DNA from: Pelosinus sp.
GTDB taxonomy: Bacteria; Bacillota; Negativicutes; Propionisporales; Propionisporaceae
Assembly (NCBI GenBank): GCA_021372375.1
Contig: JAJFUN010000089.1
Span: forward strand, 1 to 38,404
Direction of reading: 5' to 3'
Length of the DNA: 38,404 bases
Shown here: positions 7,954-15,211 of the stretch, in pieces
Numbering within the stretch: the first letter of the stretch is position 1
Layout of the letters: the number at the start of each line of letters is the position of its first letter
Notes under the pieces: model-generated
The model's input: only the letters and a program-made list of their open reading frames with translations
What the model was told of the DNA's origin: nothing
The model's database searches: none
Program-made: the position numbers and the translations under genes

Positions 7954-8044
7954 GGGATACTTTTCAATAGAGATATTTTAGAGGATGCACACTGACGCTT
8001 ATTTTACATAAGATATACTAAAAGATAAAGAGGAAGTGAGGAAA

Positions 8045-8206
8045 ATGCCCTATCGTTGCCCGTGGTGCGGTGGCTGGCGGTACGATAATAGGCAAGGGGA
8101 TAGTCGGTTTTTCCCGTTGGCAGGACTTGGTTTGGCGCTGGGATTAGGAGCTTTGGCAGCTTATCCGTGGTATCACCATCATCATTATTATCATCCGTGG
8201 TATTAA
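8045..8206 (+). CDS. 53-residue CxxC and histidine-rich microprotein
   Basis: A short ORF with a good ribosome binding site (AGGAAGTGAGG). It starts MPYRCPWCGGWRYDN, with a CPWC pair like half a zinc ribbon or a thioredoxin-type motif. A glycine/leucine/alanine-rich hydrophobic segment of about 17 residues (LAGLGLALGLGALAA) follows, and the protein ends in an aromatic/histidine tail (PWYHHHHYYHPWY). It reads like a tiny membrane-inserted metal-binding protein. A terminator starts six bases after the stop, which together with the ribosome site supports a real gene. Function is unknown. It is not recognised as a named family, though similar glycine-rich, His-tailed microproteins occur in spore-forming Firmicutes. 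Confidence 0.7.
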   Translation: MPYRCPWCGGWRYDNRQGDSRFFPLAGLGLALGLGALAAYPWYHHHHYYHPWY

Positions 8207-8211
8207 AGGAT

Positions 8212-8251
8212 AAAGGCCCTGGAAGCAATGTGATATGCCTCCAGGGCCTTT
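8212..8251 (+). terminator. Terminator after the microprotein
   Basis: Perfect arms AAAGGCCCTGGA (8212-8223) and TCCAGGGCCTTT (8240-8251). Confidence 0.85.
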
Positions 8252-8440
8252 GCTCTGAGGATCTTTAAGTTACTATCAATGGATACTTCTTATGTAGATT
8301 GCAGGTAAAGACAGGATTATATCAATTCATTTTTCCAGGAGGCTGCGGGAGACTTTATGCTGTTTTCAATTCAAAAGCAGGAGGATTTGGTAATATGCCG
8401 AAATATGGATAGGGAATTATAAAATAAGAGGTGGAATTAT

Positions 8441-9448
8441 TTGATAGGTATACGTTCATCAACTTGGACGCTGGCGGCTTTTATTGCTGGCATTATACTG
8501 ATCTTTAGTTTGGCGCGGGTGCTGGCGATAGTCTTATTTGTCGCGACTTTGCTGAGCATACTGCTCTATCCTGTCGTGGATATGCTGACTAAAAGATTTT
8601 CGCGCGGGGCGGCAGCGGCAATGGTGTTAGTTGCGTTTATTGGTGTGTTGCTGGCTGGTTTTACTTGGATTGTTTCGAATATTGTGCCAGGCTTTACAAA
8701 GTTGGCGCGCGAAATACCAGATTTTATGGTCAGACTTAGCAGTTTGCAGGATCAGATTGCGGTGCCGCCAGAGGCTGCCGGTTATGTTGATCATGCGCTA
8801 AGGGACGCGGCCAATACCGCGATGGGGATTGCCAAAAAATCAGCCGAAGGCTTTTTGGAAGCTGTCTCCAGCGCGGTTGAGCTCATTGCCATTCCGGTAA
8901 TTACTTTTTATTTTTTGCGGGACGGCGCAAGACTTATGCAGTATTTTGTTAGTTTTCTCAGTAAAACGGAAGCGGTGCGTCTAACCGTCATTCTTGATGA
9001 AATTAAAGTCATGCTGCGCAAATTTTTGCAGGGGCAAGGTCTGATATCGTTATTGTCAGGGCTGATTGTATGCTGTTACTTTTTTATCATGGGACTACCT
9101 TATGGTTTGGTTTTTGGCGCCATTTCTGCGGTGGCGGAATTAGCGCCTGTTGTGGGACCGGCTGTTGCCTCAATATTGGCAGCAGTGCTGGCATATGCCT
9201 ATTCGCCGCTATTGGCTGTAAAGACCTTGATTTTTTACATTATTATGCTTAAGATTAATCATAATTTAGTGTATCCAACCCTTATTGGTAAAGCCACTAA
9301 ATTACATCCGGTGGCTATTGTGGCTGGGGTATTGTTTTTAGGCCATATTTTTGGGGTGCTTGGTATGATTCTGGCGGTACCGGTGCTAGCTGCTATCAAG
9401 ATTATATTTGAGCATTATGCCAGAGGCAAGCGGGATAAATTTGAATAA
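8441..9448 (+). CDS. AI-2E family transporter (UPF0118 / YdiK-PerM type membrane protein)
   Basis: 335 residues with about seven to eight transmembrane segments in the AI-2E (PF01594) layout. Two N-terminal helices are followed by a soluble loop (about 75-140), then ITFYFLRDG, the LRKFLQGQGLISLLSGL segment, and a C-terminal half with GLPYGLVFGAISAVAELAPVVGP and HNLVYPTLIGK. Family members are reported in autoinducer-2 export, sodium/proton exchange or other roles, so function cannot be set. The start is TTG at 8441, seven bases after AGAGGTGG; no ATG alternative exists nearby. It is monocistronic and converges on the PaaK-like operon across a shared terminator. Confidence 0.88.
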   Translation: MIGIRSSTWTLAAFIAGIILIFSLARVLAIVLFVATLLSILLYPVVDMLTKRFSRGAAAAMVLVAFIGVLLAGFTWIVSNIVPGFTKLAREIPDFMVRLSSLQDQIAVPPEAAGYVDHALRDAANTAMGIAKKSAEGFLEAVSSAVELIAIPVITFYFLRDGARLMQYFVSFLSKTEAVRLTVILDEIKVMLRKFLQGQGLISLLSGLIVCCYFFIMGLPYGLVFGAISAVAELAPVVGPAVASILAAVLAYAYSPLLAVKTLIFYIIMLKINHNLVYPTLIGKATKLHPVAIVAGVLFLGHIFGVLGMILAVPVLAAIKIIFEHYARGKRDKFE

Positions 9449-9602
9449 TCTAAAAATTTATATTGTAAACTTACTGAGTTAGTTATATAATTAACTTATG
9501 GTGATTGATAAAATTTGCTGACAATAAGTAGATTCAATCCCATCCCCTATACAACAGTGCTGTTCTACACCCTTTAGGGCAGCACCCTATCCTTTAACGA
9601 AG

Positions 9603-9638
9603 AAAAACCCGCTTAGCTAGGAGCTGAGTCGGGTTTTT
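9603..9638. terminator. Bidirectional terminator between AI-2E gene and the PaaK-like operon
   Basis: AAAAACCCG at 9603-9611 pairs with CGGGTTTTT at 9630-9638; an inner stem CTTAGCT/AGCTGAG extends it. A-run and T-run flank the stem. A further weak hairpin (GTGCTG..CAGCAC) lies just upstream at about 9557-9585. Confidence 0.9.
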
Positions 9639-9667
9639 AACGTTCTGTCTATATAATGGATTACAGC

Positions 9668-10609
9668 TTATTTAATCTGTGTTATCCGTATGGCGCTGCG
9701 ACCGCAAGGACAAGGCGAATTATCCAGAATGGCAAGGGCGCCGGTTCGATAACGAAGCAGCGGCATTGCTTCACGGGTGAGTGTTGTTACAACAAGTTCA
9801 CCAGGCTGTCCTGCGGGCAGAGAACGATTTGTCGCTGTATCAATTATTTCAACATAAAAGCTGTCTTCATGAACATGCAGACCTGTTTGGCAGTGGCATT
9901 CGCCAGCCAGGCTGGCTGGGGCGAGATCATTTGAGCCGTAGAGAGTGTAAATCGGCACCTTGAACTGGTTGGTAAAGGCGGTAGACAGCGGATATTCTGC
10001 TGTACAGATAAGTAAACTCTTAATTGATAAATGAGACTCAAGTGCAGGGCTTTTTCGCAGCGTATCAGCAAACTGCTGCAAATCTTCTTTGGTACCGCAC
10101 AGTGCAGTAACGCCAAAATCTGATAGGGCCGCAAGCTGGGCTTCTGCTGCGGCAAAAGCGCTATCAAGGACTGTCACCCCGATGCCTTCTGCGGCTTGCT
10201 GTACCGAATGGCACGCTGCGGCAGGTGATAGCGGCATAACCATAGAGCCTCTAATAATATTACAGGCAACTAAGCTGCGGGCTACGGTTTCAATTTGCTG
10301 ATAAACGTCTTGTCCGGTAAGCCCCAGCGCAATTCCTTCTGCTGTTTGAAAGCGGGCAACACCGCTGACCGGCATGGTCAGAAGGCCATAGGGATAATTT
10401 TGCATTAACTCTGCTTTGGTCGTAAAGGGCAATTTGCCTATGTCAGCTAGCGAATGAACATCTGCAGGGTGGATGCCTAGCTCAGTCATACGTTTTTCAT
10501 AAAAAGGGCTTTTTTCATACACGCGGGTCAGCATGGTTTTAAGACTGGCGGTTTGCAGCTGGGAAAGTTCGGGGCGCGGCAACTGTTCTATTGATTGATT
10601 TAAAAACAT
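9668..10609 (-). CDS. Truncated, motif-deficient PaaK-like (phenylacetate-CoA ligase family) protein
   Basis: 313 residues. The N-terminus (LKTMLTRVYEKSPFYEKRMTE, then LPFTTKAELMQNYPYGLL) and the later region (YGSND, GLHVHEDSFYVEIID, GELVVTTLTREAMPLLRYRTG, CPCGRSAIRI) clearly follow the phenylacetate-CoA ligase/F390 synthetase family. Two things are missing. The Ser/Thr/Gly-rich nucleotide loop (normally SSGTTGKP) reads AEGIALGLTG, and the protein stops at the hinge, lacking the C-terminal subdomain of about 100 residues that carries the catalytic lysine; family members run to about 430 residues. It is therefore unlikely to adenylate acids as PaaK does. It is the last gene of a three-gene operon with CbiZ and an SDR, 21 bases after cbiZ. 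A non-catalytic or altered binding role is inferred. Confidence 0.75.
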   Translation of the reverse strand: MFLNQSIEQLPRPELSQLQTASLKTMLTRVYEKSPFYEKRMTELGIHPADVHSLADIGKLPFTTKAELMQNYPYGLLTMPVSGVARFQTAEGIALGLTGQDVYQQIETVARSLVACNIIRGSMVMPLSPAAACHSVQQAAEGIGVTVLDSAFAAAEAQLAALSDFGVTALCGTKEDLQQFADTLRKSPALESHLSIKSLLICTAEYPLSTAFTNQFKVPIYTLYGSNDLAPASLAGECHCQTGLHVHEDSFYVEIIDTATNRSLPAGQPGELVVTTLTREAMPLLRYRTGALAILDNSPCPCGRSAIRITQIK

Positions 10610-10630
10610 AGTAGTTCTCCTTGAAGGTAG

Positions 10631-11590
10631 TTATCTCGATGTGGATTTTAAGCGCTGTCTAAAAACAGCAGCAATATCTTTACCCAGCGGTTGATGTGGC
10701 GTCTTTTCCAGCCAGGTGCAAAATAGGTGCAGTTCGTTTTGGCTTAGCAGCTGCCAAGCGTATTCCTGCCACACGCTTTGGCACATTGCCAGCAGCAGAC
10801 GTTCTGGCATGCCTTCTTTGTCAGTGCTAAGACTGGCATCCAGGCGCTGCGCCCGATTTACCAGGGCAGCTTGTACCCCTGGCGTAAGACCATTTGCGCG
10901 GGCTAATGAATTTTTTACCGCTTGCTTAACGGTCTTGCCGATAAGTTCACCTAGTTTGGTTTGGGTACGTGTATTGGTGCAAGTAATATCTGCTTCAGGG
11001 TCTGCCGCCAGGATGACGCCATCAGTGCTTGTGCCGGTGGCAGGAGTATGTGTTTGGCTGTTTATTACGCATAACTCCTGTAAGGCTGCTGTTTTGGCTT
11101 CGGTAATAGTAAGTAATGCTTTGACCATAGCCCCTTGAGGAAGTGAAACATTTGTCAGGACAAAAATATTAATAGTGTCTCCAACGCCATGATATTGTCC
11201 TTGCATTTCATAATAGCTGGCCGAATTACCGGCGCGTATGGCATTTTTATCGATAGCGGCTGTTGCAATGGTTTCTACAATGATATTTTTATAAGCAGCA
11301 TTGCTATAACTATAGCAATGCATGCGGGCCGTTGTTAAGAGACCTGTTGAACGCTTCAGTCCCTGCTTTTCAGAGGTCAGCGCTAAATAGCCTGCAATGC
11401 TGCCGCCTGGCAGATCCTGCTCATTTTTTACAGCGAAAGTCGGCCGATGGTTAAAAACGGCATCCGCTAGCAGAAACCCGCCGTTGTATGACGAGGTACT
11501 TAACACAGTGCGCAGCGAAGAAAATTTGCAGATAATAAACTGATTGTCAATCGTGAATACCCCGCCGGTTTTTAATGTTCGTTTATCCAT
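10631..11590 (-). CDS. cbiZ: Adenosylcobinamide amidohydrolase (CbiZ family)
   Basis: 319 residues. The CbiZ (PF01955) hallmarks appear in order: VLSTSSYNGGF, a GLLTTARM segment, INIFVLTNVSLPQGAMVKAL, ITEAKTAALQEL and ATGTSTDGVILA, followed by KLGELIGKTVKQAVKNSL. CbiZ cleaves the aminopropanol side chain of adenosylcobinamide to give adenosylcobyric acid, letting a cell salvage or remodel imported corrinoids with its own lower ligand. The C-terminal region after residue 225 is longer than the minimal domain. Cytoplasmic; no signal peptide. It is the middle gene of a tight minus-strand operon (24 bases after the SDR gene). No corrinoid transporter or cob/cbi gene is visible in the window, so the pathway link rests on this gene alone. 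Confidence 0.82.
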   Translation of the reverse strand: MDKRTLKTGGVFTIDNQFIICKFSSLRTVLSTSSYNGGFLLADAVFNHRPTFAVKNEQDLPGGSIAGYLALTSEKQGLKRSTGLLTTARMHCYSYSNAAYKNIIVETIATAAIDKNAIRAGNSASYYEMQGQYHGVGDTINIFVLTNVSLPQGAMVKALLTITEAKTAALQELCVINSQTHTPATGTSTDGVILAADPEADITCTNTRTQTKLGELIGKTVKQAVKNSLARANGLTPGVQAALVNRAQRLDASLSTDKEGMPERLLLAMCQSVWQEYAWQLLSQNELHLFCTWLEKTPHQPLGKDIAAVFRQRLKSTSR

Positions 11591-11614
11591 GAAATGCTCG
11601 CTTTCCTTATTTTT

Positions 11615-12373
11615 TTAGCAGGCTGTCAGCCCTCCGTCTACTGTCCAGGCCGCACCTGTCACAAAAGATGCCTGCTCAGAAGCTAAAAAGCAAATAACTT
11701 CGGCAACTTCATGGGCACTGGCAATACGGCCTAGCGGATAAACGCTCTTCATTTCCCGGAAATAATCTTCCGGCTGAGGCTGATTTTGGATTTGCTCTTG
11801 TGTTGACGGAGTGTCGACATCACCGGGACAGACGCAGTTGACGCGAATGCTATAGGGGCTAAGCTCAATAGCCAGGGCTTTGGTAAAAATAGTGACTGCG
11901 CCTTTAGCCGCACAGTATAAAGAACAGCAATTATTGCCATGGAGACCGGCATCAGAGGAAATATTGACAATAGCCCCGGAGGGTTGCTTGCGCAGATATG
12001 GAATGACATATTTGCACATAAAGTAGGTGCCCTTGACGTTGACATCCATAATGCGGGTATAGTCTTCGGGGGTTGTATCAGCAATGGGATTTTCAAAATA
12101 GAGTCCGGCTGAATTAATCAGAATGTCAATGCGGCCAAGTTCTTTATGTATTTTTTCCAGTGTAAGCTGACATTCGTTAACTGCTGTAACATCACAGGGG
12201 AAAAATGCACAAGCTGCAGGTAAGGCCGCTAGCTTGTGCAGCGCTATTTTACCTTTTTCGCTGCTGCGGCCAAGCAAGGCCACCTTTTTGCCCTGTGCTA
12301 ATAAAAGCGCGGCTGCGGCCAGGCCGATGCCAGAGGTGCCGCCGGTAACGACAGCGACTTGCGATGCGGACAT
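11615..12373 (-). CDS. Short-chain dehydrogenase/reductase (SDR family)
   Basis: 252 residues, the normal length of a classical SDR. Visible motifs: TGGTSGIG (10-17, cofactor loop), NSAG (87-90), catalytic Ser140, Tyr153 and Lys157 (YCAAK), PGDVDTP, and C-terminal TGAAWTVDGG. Arg36 after the second strand (LLGRSS) favours NADP. The fold and length are those of FabG-like oxidoreductases, but the substrate is unknown. The start has AAGGAGC upstream. It is the first gene of the operon with cbiZ and the PaaK-like gene, which suggests it acts on a small molecule linked to that pathway; this is inference. Confidence 0.88.
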   Translation of the reverse strand: MSASQVAVVTGGTSGIGLAAAALLLAQGKKVALLGRSSEKGKIALHKLAALPAACAFFPCDVTAVNECQLTLEKIHKELGRIDILINSAGLYFENPIADTTPEDYTRIMDVNVKGTYFMCKYVIPYLRKQPSGAIVNISSDAGLHGNNCCSLYCAAKGAVTIFTKALAIELSPYSIRVNCVCPGDVDTPSTQEQIQNQPQPEDYFREMKSVYPLGRIASAHEVAEVICFLASEQASFVTGAAWTVDGGLTAC

Positions 12374-12423
12374 AAGTTTGCTCCTTTTATTAAAATAGTA
12401 TATTATTCTACTTCTGCTTCACG

Positions 12424-12450
12424 AAAAAAAATCCTGCCCAGGCAGGTTGG
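12424..12450 (-). terminator. Minus-strand terminator after the YetF gene
   Basis: On minus, CCTGCC and GGCAGG arms (12433-12446) are followed by a run of T (12424-12432 on plus reads as A). It separates the YetF gene from the SDR operon. Confidence 0.75.
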
Positions 12451-12490
12451 ATTGGTATCTAAGAAAGCATAAGTTTTGTCATGGATGTCA

Positions 12491-12537
12491 ACACACCCCG
12501 TCGCTAACGCGCCACCCCTCTCAAGAGGGGAATTAAG
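12491..12537. repeat. Intergenic palindromic repeat (CACCCCGTCGCTAACGCG..CCCCTCTCAAGAGGGG)
   Basis: A GC-rich block in AT-rich surroundings, containing CCCCTCT/AGAGGGG (12515-12530). Sequence of this kind recurs between genes in many Firmicutes. A related block lies at 13446-13541 on the other side of the YetF gene, and a weak TCCCCT/AGGGGA hairpin lies at about 1998-2016. Confidence 0.6.
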
Positions 12538-12558
12538 ATAAAGCTTTGCTAAATTTCT

Positions 12559-13257
12559 TTAGTTGGTTTTAGATTTGCTGGCATATGTTTGCAAAAAGAG
12601 ATTGCCCTGCGAATTGAGAACACCGTAAAAAACCTGCTGGGGTTCAGTAATACCCCGCAGGGCCAGCTGGGAATGGAGCCATTCGCGGGTCATGCCGCTG
12701 TGGTTTAAAGCGTGTTCTTGGATCTCTCCGTCCAAAATCAGTTCTACAGGCAAACTGATTTGGCTTGGCAGAGCATTTATATCCTGTTTGGTTACTGTTT
12801 GCTGCAAGGGCTTCTTGATAATACTGAGGGCACCTGTTGTCTCAATAATGCCATACTCCACTTCGGCAATATCCATAACGCCATTTTCTCGGAGCTGGGC
12901 GTGCAGCTCATCAAGGTCATAGCGTAGTCCTTTCATGTTGTCGCGAACAATTCGTCCATTTTCGATGACGATAGTAGGCGAACCTTCAATTAGTTTGCGC
13001 AAGGGGCGGCTTTTGAGCGTAACTACTGATACAAGGTAGGTGAGGACTGCAAACACTAACAGGTCGAAAAAATGATTCCACACTTTATCAGCATCTGAGG
13101 CGGCCACACTGGCGGCAATAGAGCCGATGGTAATACCGCTGACATATTCGTAAAAAGTTAGCTGACCAATTTGGGTATTGCCTAATATTCGGGTAAATAC
13201 CAGTAAACTAATAAAAACTAAACCGGTTTGCCAGGCGTCACGCCAAAACTCGTCCAA
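12559..13257 (-). CDS. YetF/DUF421 family membrane protein
   Basis: 232 residues. Three N-terminal transmembrane helices include the family signature LTFYEYVSGITIGSIAAS. The cytoplasmic part has GSPTIVIENGRIVRDNMKGL and DELHAQLRENGV, both typical of PF04239 (YetF/YkjA/YrbG). A second soluble subdomain (about 155-228) follows. Members are common in spore-forming Firmicutes, sometimes in germination contexts, but their biochemical role is not settled. The ATG follows AGGAGGGAAATTACTT. It stands alone, flanked by two intergenic repeat blocks. Confidence 0.88.
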   Translation of the reverse strand: MDEFWRDAWQTGLVFISLLVFTRILGNTQIGQLTFYEYVSGITIGSIAASVAASDADKVWNHFFDLLVFAVLTYLVSVVTLKSRPLRKLIEGSPTIVIENGRIVRDNMKGLRYDLDELHAQLRENGVMDIAEVEYGIIETTGALSIIKKPLQQTVTKQDINALPSQISLPVELILDGEIQEHALNHSGMTREWLHSQLALRGITEPQQVFYGVLNSQGNLFLQTYASKSKTN

Positions 13258-13387
13258 GTAATTTCCCTCCTATTCTATCATTAATACTTAAAATACCCTA
13301 ATATATGTTTTTTATTCGATTTGGGAGCATTGCATAATGCCAGCCAATTTGAATTTAGTATTTTGGAAAAGCGGCAAGTTCAATAAA

Positions 13388-13414
13388 GAGCCACTACACT
13401 AAGTGTGGTGACTC
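13388..13414 (-). terminator. Hairpin, likely terminator for the M42 peptidase transcript
   Basis: GAGCCACTACACT and AGTGTGGTGACTC arms pair with one mismatch and a wobble; on minus the stem is followed by TTTATTG. It is 144 bases past the peptidase stop. Confidence 0.45.
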
Positions 13415-13445
13415 CGTTGTATTTATAGGCTATTTCAAAGGCAAA

Positions 13446-13541
13446 ACTCCCCCTGTTGCTGGAGCCATCCCTCTCGGAGAGGGAGACTAAGTTCAAGAGC
13501 CTCCATCTCTGAGGGCGGTGGCGCAAAGCGCCGGAGGGAGT
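13446..13541. repeat. GC-rich intergenic repeat element with nested hairpins (MITE/REP-like)
   Basis: The ends ACTCCC and GGGAGT are inverted. Inside are CCCTCTCGGAGAGGG (about 13470-13484) and GGCGCAAAGCGCC (13520-13532). The block is much richer in GC than its surroundings and carries no ORF. Its composition resembles the common Firmicute intergenic repeats built on CTCCCTC and GGCGC hairpins. It fills most of the 300-base gap between the YetF and M42 genes. Confidence 0.65.
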
Positions 13542-13557
13542 ATGCATTTAATACGCT

Positions 13558-14592
13558 TTATGCCTCAATATATGCTGCAATCAGTCTTGCAGTATTTAAT
13601 ATGCCATCCCGATGCGTCCGCTCGTAGCTGTGAGAGGCAAATACGCCTGTGCCGATGAGGGCGGTTTTAAAGTCATGCCCGGCGCGGAGCGCCGAGTTGG
13701 CATCTGAGCCGTAGCTGGGATAAAGGTCAATGCGGTAATCAATATTTTTCTCGCGGCAGAGCATGGTCAGCTTTTTTCTAAATTCGTAGTTGTAGGGGCC
13801 ATGCGAATCTTTAGCGCAGATACATACAGCATACTCAGAGGAATTTTGCCCGCGACCCGGCGCGCCCATATCAATGACTAAGAATTCAAAGGTATTATCA
13901 GGGACAGAGGCTGCTGCGCCATGGCCTACTTCTTCAAAGACCGAAAAGAAAAAGTGAGTCTGATAGGCGGGGGTAATGTGATTTTCGGTGAGATACCTGA
14001 TGATGCCTAATAGAATGCCGATACTAGCTTTATCATCTAAATGCCGTGATTTAATAAAGCCGCTTTCGGTAACTTTGGTACGGGGGTCAAAAAAGATAAA
14101 ATCACCAATCTCGATACCGAGCTTTTCTACTGCTTCTTTGCTATCCGCTTTTTCATCAAGCACTACTTCCATGGTTTCCTGATTGCGTGCGATTTCGCCG
14201 GCATCGCTATGAATATGAATCGAAGGCTTGGTCGTCAGAATTGTGCCTGAATACTGCTTTTCAGTGAGGGTTTCAATAACGCAGTTTTCCCCTTCGATTG
14301 AATTCATCATATAGCCACCGATTTTATCAAAGCGGATGTGCCCGTTACGTTTGATTTCTTTGACCATAGCGCCAAGGGTATCAACATGCGCCGAAATGGT
14401 GCGCGATTTTGTGTTATCAAGGCCGTCTATTGTCGCAATCAGACTGCCTTTGCCTGTTACGTGGCACTTTATGTTCAAATCTTTAAGAATGCCTTCCAAA
14501 TAGGCAATGGCCTTATGGGTATAGCCGCTTGGACTGGGAATGTTCGTTAGAGTGACAATTTGTTCTACTATATAATCAAGGTATTTTTCCAT
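13558..14592 (-). CDS. M42 family metallopeptidase (glutamyl aminopeptidase/endoglucanase-like)
   Basis: 344 residues, the usual length for M42. Visible metal and catalytic features include SAHVDTLGAMV (His and Asp ligands), RHLDDKASIGILL (bridging Asp), FFSVFEEVGHG (Glu-Glu pair), VIDMGAPG (Asp ligand) and a late SHSYERTH (His ligand). Such enzymes are cytoplasmic di-metal aminopeptidases forming large tetrahedral complexes that trim peptides. The ATG at 14592 follows GGAGGCG. Transcribed alone; upstream is a decayed operon on the opposite strand. Confidence 0.88.
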   Translation of the reverse strand: MEKYLDYIVEQIVTLTNIPSPSGYTHKAIAYLEGILKDLNIKCHVTGKGSLIATIDGLDNTKSRTISAHVDTLGAMVKEIKRNGHIRFDKIGGYMMNSIEGENCVIETLTEKQYSGTILTTKPSIHIHSDAGEIARNQETMEVVLDEKADSKEAVEKLGIEIGDFIFFDPRTKVTESGFIKSRHLDDKASIGILLGIIRYLTENHITPAYQTHFFFSVFEEVGHGAAASVPDNTFEFLVIDMGAPGRGQNSSEYAVCICAKDSHGPYNYEFRKKLTMLCREKNIDYRIDLYPSYGSDANSALRAGHDFKTALIGTGVFASHSYERTHRDGILNTARLIAAYIEA

Positions 14593-14754
14593 AATATTGC
14601 GCCTCCTATGCTTAGATTACCAGACTAATAACTGATATTACAACTTATTTTTATTAAGGGAGAAGTGTGCTGATAAATTTTCTTAACTGACTTGGTATTA
14701 TGAATGAGTAACCTGATTTAGCGAGTGATTTATTTTTAATAAATAACAAGGAAG

Positions 14755-14959
14755 ATGAGAGCGTTTTTTTGCAGGGCAAAATGATTTTAAAGCAGGAAAA
14801 ATTGACAAGCCCCAGATTGGTGCTGATGATATCTTATTGAAGATGAAAAAACGGCAATCTCTGGAATAGATACTCGCATTTTAGAAGGGAAAAAGACCCA
14901 AGGTGTTCGCTGAAGTATGTAAACGCGGAGAAGGCTTAAAAGTATTAATTGAGCCATAA
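14755..14959 (+). pseudogene. Remnant of zinc-dependent alcohol (polyol/threonine-type) dehydrogenase
   Basis: Pieces of one protein can be read by changing frame. MRAFF (ATG 14755 after AAGGA) is followed by a slip in a T-run, then KMILKQEKIDKPQIGADD and ILLKMK, then a second frameshift, then TAISGIDTRILEGKKTQGV, and finally FAEVCKRGEGLKVLIEP and a stop at 14959. The first parts match the N-terminus of medium-chain zinc dehydrogenases (normally KACGICGTDTR; both cysteines are lost here), and the last piece matches their final residues. The middle, about 280 codons, has been deleted. It cannot make an enzyme. It is the first relic of a decayed operon running to 16408. Confidence 0.7.
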
Positions 14960-15014
14960 GAAGATGGCAGGATATTTTAATTAAAAATATAATTAATAAA
15001 AGGGATATGAAAAA

Positions 15015-15065
15015 ATGGCTATGTTAGGAAAGGCAGTACGTATGAGTAGACTGATAACCCAATAA
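15015..15065 (+). pseudogene. Possible remnant of a DhnA-type class I aldolase N-terminus
   Basis: The reading MAMLGKAVRMSRLI followed by a stop resembles the start of DhnA-type class I fructose-bisphosphate aldolases (MLGKK.RLNRL). Only about 16 codons remain. A ribosome-site-like AAAAGGG stands upstream. The match is short and is supported mainly by the position between two other sugar-catabolism relics. Confidence 0.35.
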
Positions 15066-15121
15066 GTAATAAAATGATGCTAAAAAAGCGTAACAAGTAA
15101 CAAACTCTATAAATTTGACGG

Positions 15122-15168
15122 CAGCATAACTGTACGGATGAAGCAAATTTCCGGCTTCAGGTATGCTG
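15122..15168 (+). promoter_or_regulatory. Two-part hairpin in leader of the hydroxyacid dehydrogenase gene
   Basis: CAGCATA (15122-15128) pairs with TATGCTG (15162-15168), enclosing an inner stem TGAAGC/GCTTCA (15139-15144, 15154-15159). A short TCTTT follows. It may be an old intergenic terminator or a leader structure; it ends 43 bases before the ATG. Confidence 0.35.
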
Positions 15169-15211
15169 TCTTTGATCTTAGGGATAAATCATATGAGAAA
15201 AGGAGCGGCAT

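Noticed and set aside
10716-11138. 140-codon plus-strand frame inside cbiZ
   Set aside because: Antisense shadow without ribosome site; cbiZ motifs on minus are decisive.
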